The notes beneath the pieces are model-generated. The model made no database searches. It saw nothing but the letters and a program-made list of their open reading frames with translations, and had not been told where the DNA came from. From positions 1,302,001 to 1,366,000 of the forward strand of contig NZ_BAABBV010000001.1 of NCBI RefSeq assembly GCF_039538145.1: a DNA stretch of 64,000 bases, in the 5' to 3' direction. The stretch comes from Gryllotalpicola daejeonensis. Its GTDB lineage: Bacteria > Actinomycetota > Actinomycetes > Actinomycetales > Microbacteriaceae. Position 1 is the first letter of the stretch. Each line of letters starts with the position of its first letter. Both the position numbers and the translations under genes were made by a program. Shown here piece after piece: positions 32,214 to 39,772 of this stretch.

Positions 32214-32621
32214 ATGAGCGACAACGCGCCCCGCCCCGCCGGCCCCGATGCGATGAAGCCGGCCACGGCCGCGAAGAAGCTCGGCATCTACCTGCCGGCC
32301 GCGCCCGAGTCGTTCCAGCAGAACGCGCTGACGCGCGCCGAGTTCCAGGAGCTGCAGTCGAACCCGCCCGAGTGGCTCGTCGAGCTGCGCCTGAACGGGC
32401 CGCACCCGCGCGATGTCGTCGCCCGGAAGCTCGGTGTCTCTGCCTCCGGGCTCGCCCGCGCCGGCGTCACCGAGGCTCTGACCACGGGCGAGATCTCGGC
32501 GCTGCTGGGGAGCCCGCCCGAGTGGCTCGTGCGCGAGCGCGCGACCCAGGCGGCGGTGCGCGCCGAGAACGCGCGGGTCAATCAGGCCCGCGCCGAGAAG
32601 GCCGCGCGCTCCGATCGTTGA
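32214..32621 (+). CDS. DUF5997 family protein
   Basis: A 135-residue cytosolic protein of a conserved actinobacterial family of unknown function. It has the characteristic AAKKLGIYLPAAPESFQ and two related segments, LQSNPPEWLVELRLNGPHPRDVVARKLGV and LLGSPPEWLVRERATQAA, which look like an internal duplication of a PPEWL motif. The middle (DVVARKLGVSASGLARAGVTEALTTGEI) could be an HTH-like fold, giving the LysR effector-domain partner a DNA-binding companion; this is inference. It is divergent from that gene through a mirrored promoter and leaderless (TAGCCT, six-base gap). Confidence 0.75.
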   Translation: MSDNAPRPAGPDAMKPATAAKKLGIYLPAAPESFQQNALTRAEFQELQSNPPEWLVELRLNGPHPRDVVARKLGVSASGLARAGVTEALTTGEISALLGSPPEWLVRERATQAAVRAENARVNQARAEKAARSDR

Positions 32622-32691
32622 GGAGCGCGCGGAGCTTGCGTAGCGCGCGTCTCGAAACGATCGTCCGCCCGACGCCGGGCGACATGACGCA

Positions 32692-32706
32692 CGATGTGTC
32701 ACATCG
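32692..32706. repeat. 15-bp palindrome between DUF5997 and aminopeptidase genes
   Basis: CGATGTG-T-CACATCG is a perfect 7-1-7 inverted repeat in the 144-base gap between two convergent genes; nothing else is seen there except GCGCGC-rich segments. It may be a regulator site or the core of a weak terminator. Confidence 0.35.
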
Positions 32707-32765
32707 CGCCGCCCGATGCGGGTGACGAATCGTGCGTCTGGTGCCGAACCACGCGGCACGCCGCT

Positions 32766-34064
32766 CTACCCCAGCGCGAAGAACGCGGCGAGCGCGCCGC
32801 CGAGGGCGACCGGGTCGCCCACGTGGCACAGCTCGCGCGCCGAGTGCATCGACAGCAGCGGCACCCCGACGTCGACCGTCGCGATGCCGAGGCGTGTGGC
32901 CGTCAGCGGCCCGATCGTCGAGCCGCACGGCATCGAGTTGTGCGACACGAACTCCTGGTACTCGACGCCGGCCGTCTCGCACAGCCGCGCCCAGAGCGCA
33001 GCCCCCGCGGCGTCGGTCGTGTAGCGCTGGTTCGCGTTGATCTTGAGCAGCGGGCCGCCGCCGGCGAGCGGACGGTTCGCCGGGTCATGCCGGTCTGCGT
33101 AGTTCGGGTGCACCGAGTGCCCGGCATCCGCCGAGATCACCCAGCTTCCCGCGTATGCCCGCAGCCGATCGCTGTCGCTCGCACCCAGGCCCTCGGAGAT
33201 CCGCGTCAGCACGTCGGACAGGAACGGCCCAGAGGCGCCTGAGCGCGACTCCGACCCGAGCTCTTCGTGATCGAACGCCGCGAGCACCGGGATCTGCCCG
33301 GCCTCGGCTGCCGCGTCGACGGCCGCGATCAGCGCGGTGACCCCGGCGTGCACCGAGCTCAGGTTGTCGAGACGCCGGCTGGCGAACAGCGAGTTCTCGA
33401 GCCCGAAGCGCGCGGGCGGCTGGGTGTCTGCCGTCAGCACGTCGTAGCCGAGCACGTCGGATGCCTGCACGCCGGCCACATCCGCAAGCAGACCGATGAC
33501 GTCCGCGCCCCCGAGCGGTGCATCGGAGGCGAGCCCGAACACCGGCTGCGTGTGCCGCTGCTTGTCGAGCACGAGCCCGTCGGCGTTGACGCCGCGGTCG
33601 AGGTGCACCGCAAGCTGCGGAATGCGCAGCAGCGGCCCCGTGCGCACGAGGTGCTCGCGCCCGTCGCGGGTGACGAGACGGCCGGCGAGCTCGAGTTCGC
33701 GGTCGAGCCACGAGTTCAGCAGCGGCCCGCCGTAGACCTCGACGCCGGCCTGCAGCCAGCCGGAGCTCTCGACGGTCGGCTTCGGCTTGAGCTTGAACGC
33801 CGGCGAGTCGGTGTGCGCCCCGAGGATGTGGAACGGCGTCGTCGCGCCGGCGCCCTCCGGCACGACCCAGGCGATGACCGCCCCGTCGCGAACGACGACG
33901 TAGCGGCCGGGACCGGCCGGCCAGGCATCGGTTTCGGCGAGCCGGGCGAAGCCCGCGTTCTCGACTCGGCGCGCGACCTCGGCCGCCGCGTGATACGAAC
34001 TGGGCGACGCCTCGATGAAGGCGGCGAGGTCGGTGATGTACCCGTCGATTGCACTGTCGGTCAC
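32766..34064 (-). CDS. M18 family aminopeptidase
   Basis: A 432-residue zinc aminopeptidase of family M18 (ApeB/aspartyl aminopeptidase type). It removes N-terminal, often acidic, residues from peptides in the cytosol. Metal and catalytic motifs in order: HILGAHTDSPAFKLKP (first His and Asp), ARRLDN-like FASRRLDNLSSVHAG (bridging Asp), VLAAFDHEELGSESRSGA (catalytic Glu pair), VISADAGHSVHPNYADRH (Asp and His) and VDVGVPLLSMHSARELC (last His). The GTG at 34064 is preceded by TAGCGT at seven bases. The frame extends 40 codons upstream, but that stretch overlaps the next gene and looks non-coding. Confidence 0.92.
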   Translation of the reverse strand: MTDSAIDGYITDLAAFIEASPSSYHAAAEVARRVENAGFARLAETDAWPAGPGRYVVVRDGAVIAWVVPEGAGATTPFHILGAHTDSPAFKLKPKPTVESSGWLQAGVEVYGGPLLNSWLDRELELAGRLVTRDGREHLVRTGPLLRIPQLAVHLDRGVNADGLVLDKQRHTQPVFGLASDAPLGGADVIGLLADVAGVQASDVLGYDVLTADTQPPARFGLENSLFASRRLDNLSSVHAGVTALIAAVDAAAEAGQIPVLAAFDHEELGSESRSGASGPFLSDVLTRISEGLGASDSDRLRAYAGSWVISADAGHSVHPNYADRHDPANRPLAGGGPLLKINANQRYTTDAAGAALWARLCETAGVEYQEFVSHNSMPCGSTIGPLTATRLGIATVDVGVPLLSMHSARELCHVGDPVALGGALAAFFALG

Positions 34065-34074
34065 CCCTCCAACG

Positions 34075-34506
34075 CTAGAGGACAGGAACGTCGAGCACGT
34101 CCGTGAACTCCTCGGCGCCGAGGGTGCGCACGCCGAAGTCGTGGCTGATGAGCTGAGCACGCACAGGCACGCCCTCGTCAGCACACGCCCAGGCGAGCGC
34201 CGCGGCCGACTGCTTGTCCTCGGTCGTCGCGATCGGGCCGCCCGGGCGCTCCCACACGAGGATCACCGACTCGATCGGAGTGCCGGCGATCGCCTGCCGC
34301 AGCATCGACGCGATGCCCTCGGCGAGCTCGGCGTCGAGCGGCGAGGGTAGCTCGTCATTCGGCATGAGCGTCGGCAGCATCACCGAGCGCTCGTCGAGGA
34401 ACAGCAGCCAGAGCTGCGCGCGACAGGCACGCCCGATGAGCCGCGCCACGCGGTCGTTGATGGCGGTATCGGTGATGAGGGGTTCGTCTTTGTCGATCGT
34501 GTCCAT
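34075..34506 (-). CDS. Conserved hypothetical protein, 143 aa
   Basis: A soluble acidic protein with alternating helices and strands: LITDTAINDRVARLIGRACRAQLWLLFLDERSVMLPTLMP in the first half, ESVILVWERPGGPIATTEDKQSAAALAWACADEGVPVRAQLISHDFGVRTL in the second (each described over more than one secondary element). The pattern recurs in Microbacteriaceae-type genomes, but I know no function. The ATG at 34506 (MDTIDKDEPL) is one choice; MGRMDT three codons earlier is possible. It lies 10 bases before the aminopeptidase start, whose -10 box overlaps its stop, so it is transcribed in the same direction and perhaps read through. Confidence 0.65.
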   Translation of the reverse strand: MDTIDKDEPLITDTAINDRVARLIGRACRAQLWLLFLDERSVMLPTLMPNDELPSPLDAELAEGIASMLRQAIAGTPIESVILVWERPGGPIATTEDKQSAAALAWACADEGVPVRAQLISHDFGVRTLGAEEFTDVLDVPVL

Positions 34507-34608
34507 GCGGCCCATCGTCCCGGGCACCGCCGACGAGGTATCCGGTTGCACCGTCGAAATGTGGGAAGGCGGACGCAACCCGCCCCTGTGCTGTCCAAGA
34601 TCGGCACC

Positions 34609-35754
34609 TCAGGCCGCCAGCTTCGGCCCCACATATCTCGCCGACGGACGGATGATCTTCGCGTCGCGCGCCTGCTCGAGCACGTGGGCCGTCCAGCCGA
34701 CCGTGCGCGCGACGGCGAAGGTCGGCGTCAGCATCTCGCGCGGCACCCCGCACAGCTCCATCACGATCGCGGCGTAGAACTCGACGTTCGCGTGCAGCGG
34801 GCGGCCGGGCTTGTGCTCGGCGAGCACCCGCTCGGCGGCGGCCTCGAACGCCATCGCGAACTCGACGTGCGGGCCGCCGAAGCTCTCGGCGACACTTCGC
34901 AGCAGCACCGATCGCGGGTCGACCGTGCGATACACCGCGTGGCCGAAGCCCATGATCCGGCGGCCAGCGGCCAGCTGATCGCGCAGCCACGGCTCGATGC
35001 GATCGGGCGTGCCGACCTCGTCGAGGCTGTCGAGCGCGCGGGCGGGAGCGCCCCCGTGCAACGGGCCCGAGAGCGCCCCCAGCGCGCCGGCCAGGCATGA
35101 GGCGACATCCGCCCCCGTCGACGCGATCACGCGAGCAGTGAACGTCGACGCGTTGAAGCCGTGGTCCATGGCCGCGATGAGGTAGGCGCTCAGCGCGCGC
35201 TCGTGCGCGGCATCCGGCACCTCGCCCGTCACCTGATGCAGGTAGTTCGCCACCACCCCGCGCCCGGGCAGCGGCGGCAGCGGCGTCGCGTCACCTCGAT
35301 GCAGCGCGGCGAGCACGACCGGTGCGGCGGCCGCGAGCTCGATCGCGTCGGCGAGCCGCTCGCCCTCAGCGCCGTCGAACACCGGCCGCAGACCGCGCGC
35401 AGACGAGAGCAGCGGCCACGCCGCCTTGAGCCCGGCGAGCGGCGATACGGATGCTTCGCCCGAGCCGCGCACCAGAGAGGCGACCACTCGGCCGAGCTCG
35501 GGCGATTCCTGCGCGGCCCGCACGCGCGCGCGGAAGGCCTCGAGCTCTTCGGCGGAGGGCAGCCGCCCGGTCAGGAGCAGGTGCCAGACCTCTTCGAAGC
35601 TCGCCGACCGCGCAAGTTCGACGGCCGAATACGGCCCGTATTGATAGAACCCCGCGTCGCCGTCAACGCGACTGATCGCGGTCTCGGCCACGGCGACCCC
35701 CGCGAGTCCGCGCGGCACGTCGATGAGGCTGCCGGCCCTGAGCTTGTCGTCCAT
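34609..35754 (-). CDS. Citrate synthase family protein (citrate/2-methylcitrate synthase)
   Basis: A 381-residue citrate synthase-fold enzyme, condensing oxaloacetate with acetyl- or propionyl-CoA. Active-site positions: first His in AAMDHGFNASTFTARVIAST, GALSGPLHGGAPARAL, second His in IMGFGHAVYRTVDPRS. The third catalytic position reads NVEFYAAIVMELCGVP, Glu in place of the usual Asp, as in some short-type enzymes. The length fits the small (type II-like) dimeric citrate synthases. The ATG at 35754 is chosen; the upstream frame is promoter. It is divergent from a second, HTH-fused citrate synthase gene, with a palindrome between them. Confidence 0.85.
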   Translation of the reverse strand: MDDKLRAGSLIDVPRGLAGVAVAETAISRVDGDAGFYQYGPYSAVELARSASFEEVWHLLLTGRLPSAEELEAFRARVRAAQESPELGRVVASLVRGSGEASVSPLAGLKAAWPLLSSARGLRPVFDGAEGERLADAIELAAAAPVVLAALHRGDATPLPPLPGRGVVANYLHQVTGEVPDAAHERALSAYLIAAMDHGFNASTFTARVIASTGADVASCLAGALGALSGPLHGGAPARALDSLDEVGTPDRIEPWLRDQLAAGRRIMGFGHAVYRTVDPRSVLLRSVAESFGGPHVEFAMAFEAAAERVLAEHKPGRPLHANVEFYAAIVMELCGVPREMLTPTFAVARTVGWTAHVLEQARDAKIIRPSARYVGPKLAA

Positions 35755-35792
35755 GCCATCAGTGTGCGAACGTGATTCACTACTAGTCAATC

Positions 35793-35805
35793 TTGATCGG
35801 ATCAA
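35793..35805. promoter_or_regulatory. 13-bp palindrome in the divergent citrate synthase promoter
   Basis: TTGATC-G-GATCAA is a perfect 6-1-6 inverted repeat that ends one base before the ATG of the HTH-fused gene. The 52-base intergenic region also has GATT/AATC half-sites. It is a plausible operator for the HTH-containing protein encoded next to it, which would repress itself and the divergent gene. Confidence 0.45.
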
Positions 35806-35806
35806 C

Positions 35807-37117
35807 ATGACCGACCCCCAGCCGCTCCCCCGCCTCACCGCCGCCCAGGCCGCCGCGCGACTCGGGGTCAAGCAGGCGACGCTCTATGCGTATGTCTCGC
35901 GCGGGCTGCTCGCGCGCGAACGCACCGCGTCGGGCTCGAGCTTTGACCCGCTCGAGATCGAAGGGTTCGCCCGAGCGCGCACGCGCAGGAGCGAACCGCG
36001 CACGGAAGCGCCTGCTGCCGGCCACGCAGCCCGGCCGGCCGGCAGCCCACTGATGGTTCTCGACACCGACGTCGCCGAGATCGCCGACGACGAGCTGTTC
36101 TATCGCGGCCGCCCGGTCACCGAACTCCTCGACCGACCCCTCGGCGAGGTCGCCGCATGGCTCTGGCAGAGCGCCGGGGATGCCGCCGAGGCGAGCGCCG
36201 CGCGCGCCGCGAGCGCCACGAGCAGCCGGCCGCTGGGCGATGCGGCTCAGACCGGCGCCCAACTGCTCACCTCCGACGAGCTGGCCGCGGCTCGCGCGGC
36301 GATCGCGACGCTGCCCGCGGATGCCGCTGTGCTCGACCGCATCCACGTCGCGGTGCTCAGCCTCGCGGCGGCCGACCCGCTGCGCTACGACGCCTCGGGT
36401 GAGGGGCTGCGCCGCGTGGGCGCGCGGCTGCTCGCAGGAATCCCCCGGGCGCTGTCGCCCGCGCGCCCAGACGCTCTGGCGACCGCATCGACCGCCGAGC
36501 TGCTGTGGCCGGCGCTCACCGACGACGAGCCGTCGGCGGCAGGCATCCGTGCCCTCAATGCCGCCCTCGTCCTGCTCATCGACCACGATCTCGCGGTATC
36601 GACCCTGGCGGCTCGTGTGGCGGCCTCGGCGCGGGCGTCGGGCTACGCGACCGTGACGGCCGCGCTCGGCGCGTTCGACTCGCCCCTGCACGGCAACGCG
36701 AGCCGCGCCGCCGCCGCCATGCTGGCGCAGGTGGTCGCGGGCGCCGCGCCCGCCGCCGCGCTCGCCGCGGCGATCCGCGATGGCGGGGGCGTGCCGGGTC
36801 TCGGCCAGCCCCTGTACTCCGGCACGGATGCCCGCGCCGCGGCCCTTCTCCCCCTGATCGGGGAACTCGACGGCGGCCCGGCGGTGCTCGCCGCCGTCGA
36901 CGCGGTCGTGGCAGAGGTGCACACCCGTGCCGCGCAGCTGCACCCCAACGTCGATCTCGCGCTCGCCGCACTGGCACTCGCGGCCGGCATGCGCCCTGAC
37001 GCCGGCGTCGCGATCTTCGCCGTCGGCCGCACCGTCGGCTGGATCGCCCACGCGCTCGCCGAATACGAGGAGAGGCCGCTGCGCCTGCGGCCGCGAGGCC
37101 GCTATGTCGGGCCGTAG
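35807..37117 (+). CDS. Citrate synthase-like protein with N-terminal HTH; catalytic His replaced by Gln
   Basis: 436 residues. An N-terminal MerR/excisionase-like HTH (LTAAQAAARLGVKQATLYAYVSRGLLARER, residues about 8-37) is followed by a full citrate synthase fold. The first catalytic His (LLIDHDLAVSTLAARVAAS) and the PLHGNASRAAAAML loop are present, and the late Asp is in HPNVDLALAALAL. The position normally reading GFGHPLY is GLGQPLY (Gln334), removing the second catalytic His. It may therefore be a regulator that senses a citrate-synthase ligand rather than an active enzyme. It is Ala-rich, divergent from the intact enzyme gene, and its ATG abuts a palindrome. Confidence 0.82.
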   Translation: MTDPQPLPRLTAAQAAARLGVKQATLYAYVSRGLLARERTASGSSFDPLEIEGFARARTRRSEPRTEAPAAGHAARPAGSPLMVLDTDVAEIADDELFYRGRPVTELLDRPLGEVAAWLWQSAGDAAEASAARAASATSSRPLGDAAQTGAQLLTSDELAAARAAIATLPADAAVLDRIHVAVLSLAAADPLRYDASGEGLRRVGARLLAGIPRALSPARPDALATASTAELLWPALTDDEPSAAGIRALNAALVLLIDHDLAVSTLAARVAASARASGYATVTAALGAFDSPLHGNASRAAAAMLAQVVAGAAPAAALAAAIRDGGGVPGLGQPLYSGTDARAAALLPLIGELDGGPAVLAAVDAVVAEVHTRAAQLHPNVDLALAALALAAGMRPDAGVAIFAVGRTVGWIAHALAEYEERPLRLRPRGRYVGP

Positions 37118-37192
37118 CGGGACGGGTTCTACCACGCGGCACTCCGGAACACCAGGAAGATCCGGCGACGACGGCGGCGTATCGTGGCGCGC

Positions 37193-37522
37193 ATGAGCAG
37201 CGAAGACCTCGAGACGCGGCGCCGTGAGGCGCGCGACGAGCTCTCCGCGATCATCGAGATGAAGTGCCGCCTTGGCGACGACCCGTGGGAGTTCCTGCCC
37301 GACCTGCCGAGCGTCGACGAGCAGGTCGTGCTCACGATGCGGCTCGAGCGGATCGCAGCATCCGGCCTCGAAGACGACCGGGCCCGCGCCTATCACCCGA
37401 CGGCCGCGCACGACGCGGCCGAGCGCTTCGAATACGGCGTGCTGCGCGGCATCGCGCTCGACCACCCGGCGCTGACCCGCGCGGTGTGGGGGCTGCTCGG
37501 CCGCCTGCACGACGCGGCGTGA
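37193..37522 (+). CDS. Hypothetical protein, 109 aa
   Basis: A small acidic, mostly helical protein (EDLETRRREARDELSAIIEMK...DDPWEFLPDLPSVDEQVVLTMRLERI). It has no membrane segment, signal peptide or recognised domain. TATCGT lies seven bases before the ATG, supporting a leaderless start. Codon use is normal for the region (nearly all third positions G or C), so it is probably a real gene. Its neighbours on the same strand are the HTH-citrate synthase and PPK2, each with its own promoter, so context gives no clue. Confidence 0.6.
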   Translation: MSSEDLETRRREARDELSAIIEMKCRLGDDPWEFLPDLPSVDEQVVLTMRLERIAASGLEDDRARAYHPTAAHDAAERFEYGVLRGIALDHPALTRAVWGLLGRLHDAA

Positions 37523-37605
37523 CCCTGCACCGCGCGGTCCGCGACGACGCACGCCTCCGCGTGCCCCCTAGCGCGCCCCCTGCTCCACCGCAATAGAGTC
37601 ACCCC

Positions 37606-38454
37606 ATGCACAAGGCATGGAAGACCGACCCCGCGAAGTCGCTCAAGGCCGGCCCTGGATTCACGCTCGCCGACGTCGACCCGGCTTCAACGCCCGGCTT
37701 CAAGGGCGACAAGAAGACCGGAGAAGAGGTGCTCGCGGCCGACGCCGCCGACCTCGCCGAGCTGCAGCAGCGGCTCTACGCCCGCGGCGTCGAGGGCGAC
37801 GAGCGGCGCGTGCTGCTCATCCTGCAGGGCATGGACACGGCAGGGAAGGACGGCATCGTGCGCCACGTCATCGGCGCGACGCACCCCGAGGGCGTGCACC
37901 TCAAGTCGTTCAAGGCGCCGACCGCCTGGGAGCGGCGTCACGACTTCCTCTGGCGCGTCGCTCGACAGGTGCCGGCGCCCGGCATGCTCGGCGTCTTCAA
38001 CCGCTCGCACTACGAAGACGTCCTGATCCAGCGCGTGCACCAGATGGCGCGGCCCGAGGAGATCGAGCGGCGCTACGGCGCCATCAACGACTTCGAGGCC
38101 GGTCTCGCTGACCGCGGCATCTCGGTGCTCAAGGTGATGCTGCACATCTCGCCCGAGGAGCAGAAGAAGCGACTGCAAGAGCGCCTCGACCGGCCGGACA
38201 AGTACTGGAAGTACAACCCGGGCGATGTCACCGAGCGCGGCTTCTGGAAGGAGTACCAGGAGGCCTACCAGATCGCCATCGAGCGCACCTCGACCGACGC
38301 CGCACCGTGGTACGTCGTCCCCGCCGACAAGAAGTGGTTCGCCCGCATCGCGGTGCAGCGCCTGCTCGACGGCGTGCTCGAGGGCTTCGATCTCAAGTGG
38401 CCGCTGCCGAGCTTCGACCTCGCCGCCGAGCGGAAGCGACTCAAGAAGTCATAG
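37606..38454 (+). CDS. ppk2: Polyphosphate kinase 2 family protein
   Basis: A 282-residue PPK2 that uses polyphosphate to phosphorylate nucleotides (or the reverse). Walker A is LILQGMDTAGKDGIVRHVI and the Walker B-type acidic pair is in FNRSHYEDVLIQRV. KSFKAPTAWERRHDFLWR and the lid LDRPDKYWKYNPGDVTERGFW are diagnostic. A single domain of this length fits class I/III enzymes that act on NDP or NMP; the class cannot be fixed. The ATG follows TAGAGT by six bases, so it is leaderless. Confidence 0.92.
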   Translation: MHKAWKTDPAKSLKAGPGFTLADVDPASTPGFKGDKKTGEEVLAADAADLAELQQRLYARGVEGDERRVLLILQGMDTAGKDGIVRHVIGATHPEGVHLKSFKAPTAWERRHDFLWRVARQVPAPGMLGVFNRSHYEDVLIQRVHQMARPEEIERRYGAINDFEAGLADRGISVLKVMLHISPEEQKKRLQERLDRPDKYWKYNPGDVTERGFWKEYQEAYQIAIERTSTDAAPWYVVPADKKWFARIAVQRLLDGVLEGFDLKWPLPSFDLAAERKRLKKS

Positions 38455-38494
38455 GGATTTCCTGCGGGCGCGGGCGGCGCGGCATCCTGGGTCC

Positions 38495-39679
38495 ATGACG
38501 TTCGAGCCAGCCCTGCCGCTTCCGGAACTGCGCCGCACGCGTTCGAGCATCAAGTGGCGGCGGTATCCGGAAGGCGTCCTCCCCCTCTTCGTCGCCGAGA
38601 TGGACTGGGGCATCGCGCCCGAGATCACCGCTGAGCTGACGGATGTCTTGGCCAAGGGCAATACCGGATATCTCGACAACCCCGGCCCTCTGGCTCCTGC
38701 CTTCGCCGACTTCGCACTGGCCTCATGGGGGTGGCAGGTCGACCCCGCGCGCGTGCACCTGGCCACCGACGTGACCGTGGGAATCGTCGAGACGCTGCGG
38801 CTCGAGCTGCCGCCGGTCGGCGGTCGCGTCGTCATCACGCCGCCGGTGTACAACCCCTTCTACGAGATGGTCGGCGAGACGAACTCCGAAGCCGTCGAGG
38901 TGCCGCTGGTCGAGGCATCCGACTGGTCCCTCGACCTGGCCGGCATCGACGCCGCCTTCCGCTCGGGCGCGCAGGCGATGATCCTGTGCCACCCGCAGAA
39001 CCCGACCGGCCGCGTGCACACGCGCGAATCGCTCGCCGAGCTCGCGCGCATCGCCGCCGAGCACGACGTGCTGATCGTCAGCGACGAGGTGCACGCGCCG
39101 CTCACCCACCCCGGCACCGAGTTCGTTCCGTTCGCCGTCGTGGCTGCAGAGACGGGCGCGCGCAGCGTCACGGTGACGAGTGCGAGCAAGGGGTGGAACC
39201 TCGCCGCGGTCAAGTGCGCGGTCGCGGTCGCGAACGATGCCGCGACGGCCGCTCTTCTCGAGGGACTTCCTGAGGAGCTCGCCGCCCGCACCAGCCTGCT
39301 CGGGCTGAATGCGAACGTCACGGCGTTCGCGAACACGTACTGGCGGGATGCCGCGCGCGACCGCATCGTCGCGAACGTCGCGCTGCTCGAAGCCGAGCTG
39401 GCCAAGCATGCGCCGTCGGTTAAGCTCGTGCGCCCGAATGCCGGCTATCTCGTCTGGCTCGATTTCCGCGACACCGAACTCGGGGATGACCCGGCCGCCG
39501 TGCTGCGCGAGGTGGGTCGCGTCGCCTTCAACTCGGGGCCGAGCTTCGGAAGCATCGGCCGCGGTTTCGCCCGGGCGAACCTGGCGTGCGAGGCGTCGAC
39601 CGTCGTCGAGGCGGTGCAGCGCATCGCCCGCACGCTGGCCGCGGTCACCGCGAACGCGGCGGCCGCCAGCGCACGCTGA
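38495..39679 (+). CDS. MalY/PatB-type aminotransferase class I (cystathionine beta-lyase)
   Basis: A 394-residue PLP enzyme. The MalY/PatB start KWRRYPEGVLPLFVAEMDWGIAPEI is followed by PPVYNPFYEMV, HPQNPTGRVHTRESL, VSDEVHAPLTHPG and the PLP lysine in TSASKGWNLAAVKCA, with the late Arg in FARANLACEAS. MalY-type enzymes cleave cystathionine or cysteine to pyruvate, ammonia and thiol. The convergent neighbour is MetY, so both belong to methionine/cysteine metabolism. CATCCT lies six bases before the ATG, a weaker leaderless promoter than usual. A 66-bp dyad element lies just after the stop. Confidence 0.88.
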   Translation: MTFEPALPLPELRRTRSSIKWRRYPEGVLPLFVAEMDWGIAPEITAELTDVLAKGNTGYLDNPGPLAPAFADFALASWGWQVDPARVHLATDVTVGIVETLRLELPPVGGRVVITPPVYNPFYEMVGETNSEAVEVPLVEASDWSLDLAGIDAAFRSGAQAMILCHPQNPTGRVHTRESLAELARIAAEHDVLIVSDEVHAPLTHPGTEFVPFAVVAAETGARSVTVTSASKGWNLAAVKCAVAVANDAATAALLEGLPEELAARTSLLGLNANVTAFANTYWRDAARDRIVANVALLEAELAKHAPSVKLVRPNAGYLVWLDFRDTELGDDPAAVLREVGRVAFNSGPSFGSIGRGFARANLACEASTVVEAVQRIARTLAAVTANAAAASAR

Positions 39680-39696
39680 CGCTGGCCTGGGCCACG

Positions 39697-39762
39697 TGCG
39701 CCACCACCTTCCGCGGTGCGCTACTCGGATCCGAGTGGCGCACGGCGGAACCTAGTGGCGCA
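39697..39762. repeat. 66-bp dyad element, copy 2, between convergent genes
   Basis: Starts TGCGCCACCACCTTCCGC, is centred on CGGATCCG at 39729/39730, and ends GTGGCGCA. The arms are complementary at all but a few of 33 positions. It occupies most of the 93-base gap between the malY-type and metY stops and has no T-run. Confidence 0.88.
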
Positions 39763-39772
39763 ACCGCACCCG

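Noticed and set aside
35783..37552. 589-codon minus-strand frame opposite the HTH-citrate synthase
   Set aside because: Arg-rich antisense shadow; catalytic motifs lie on the plus strand.
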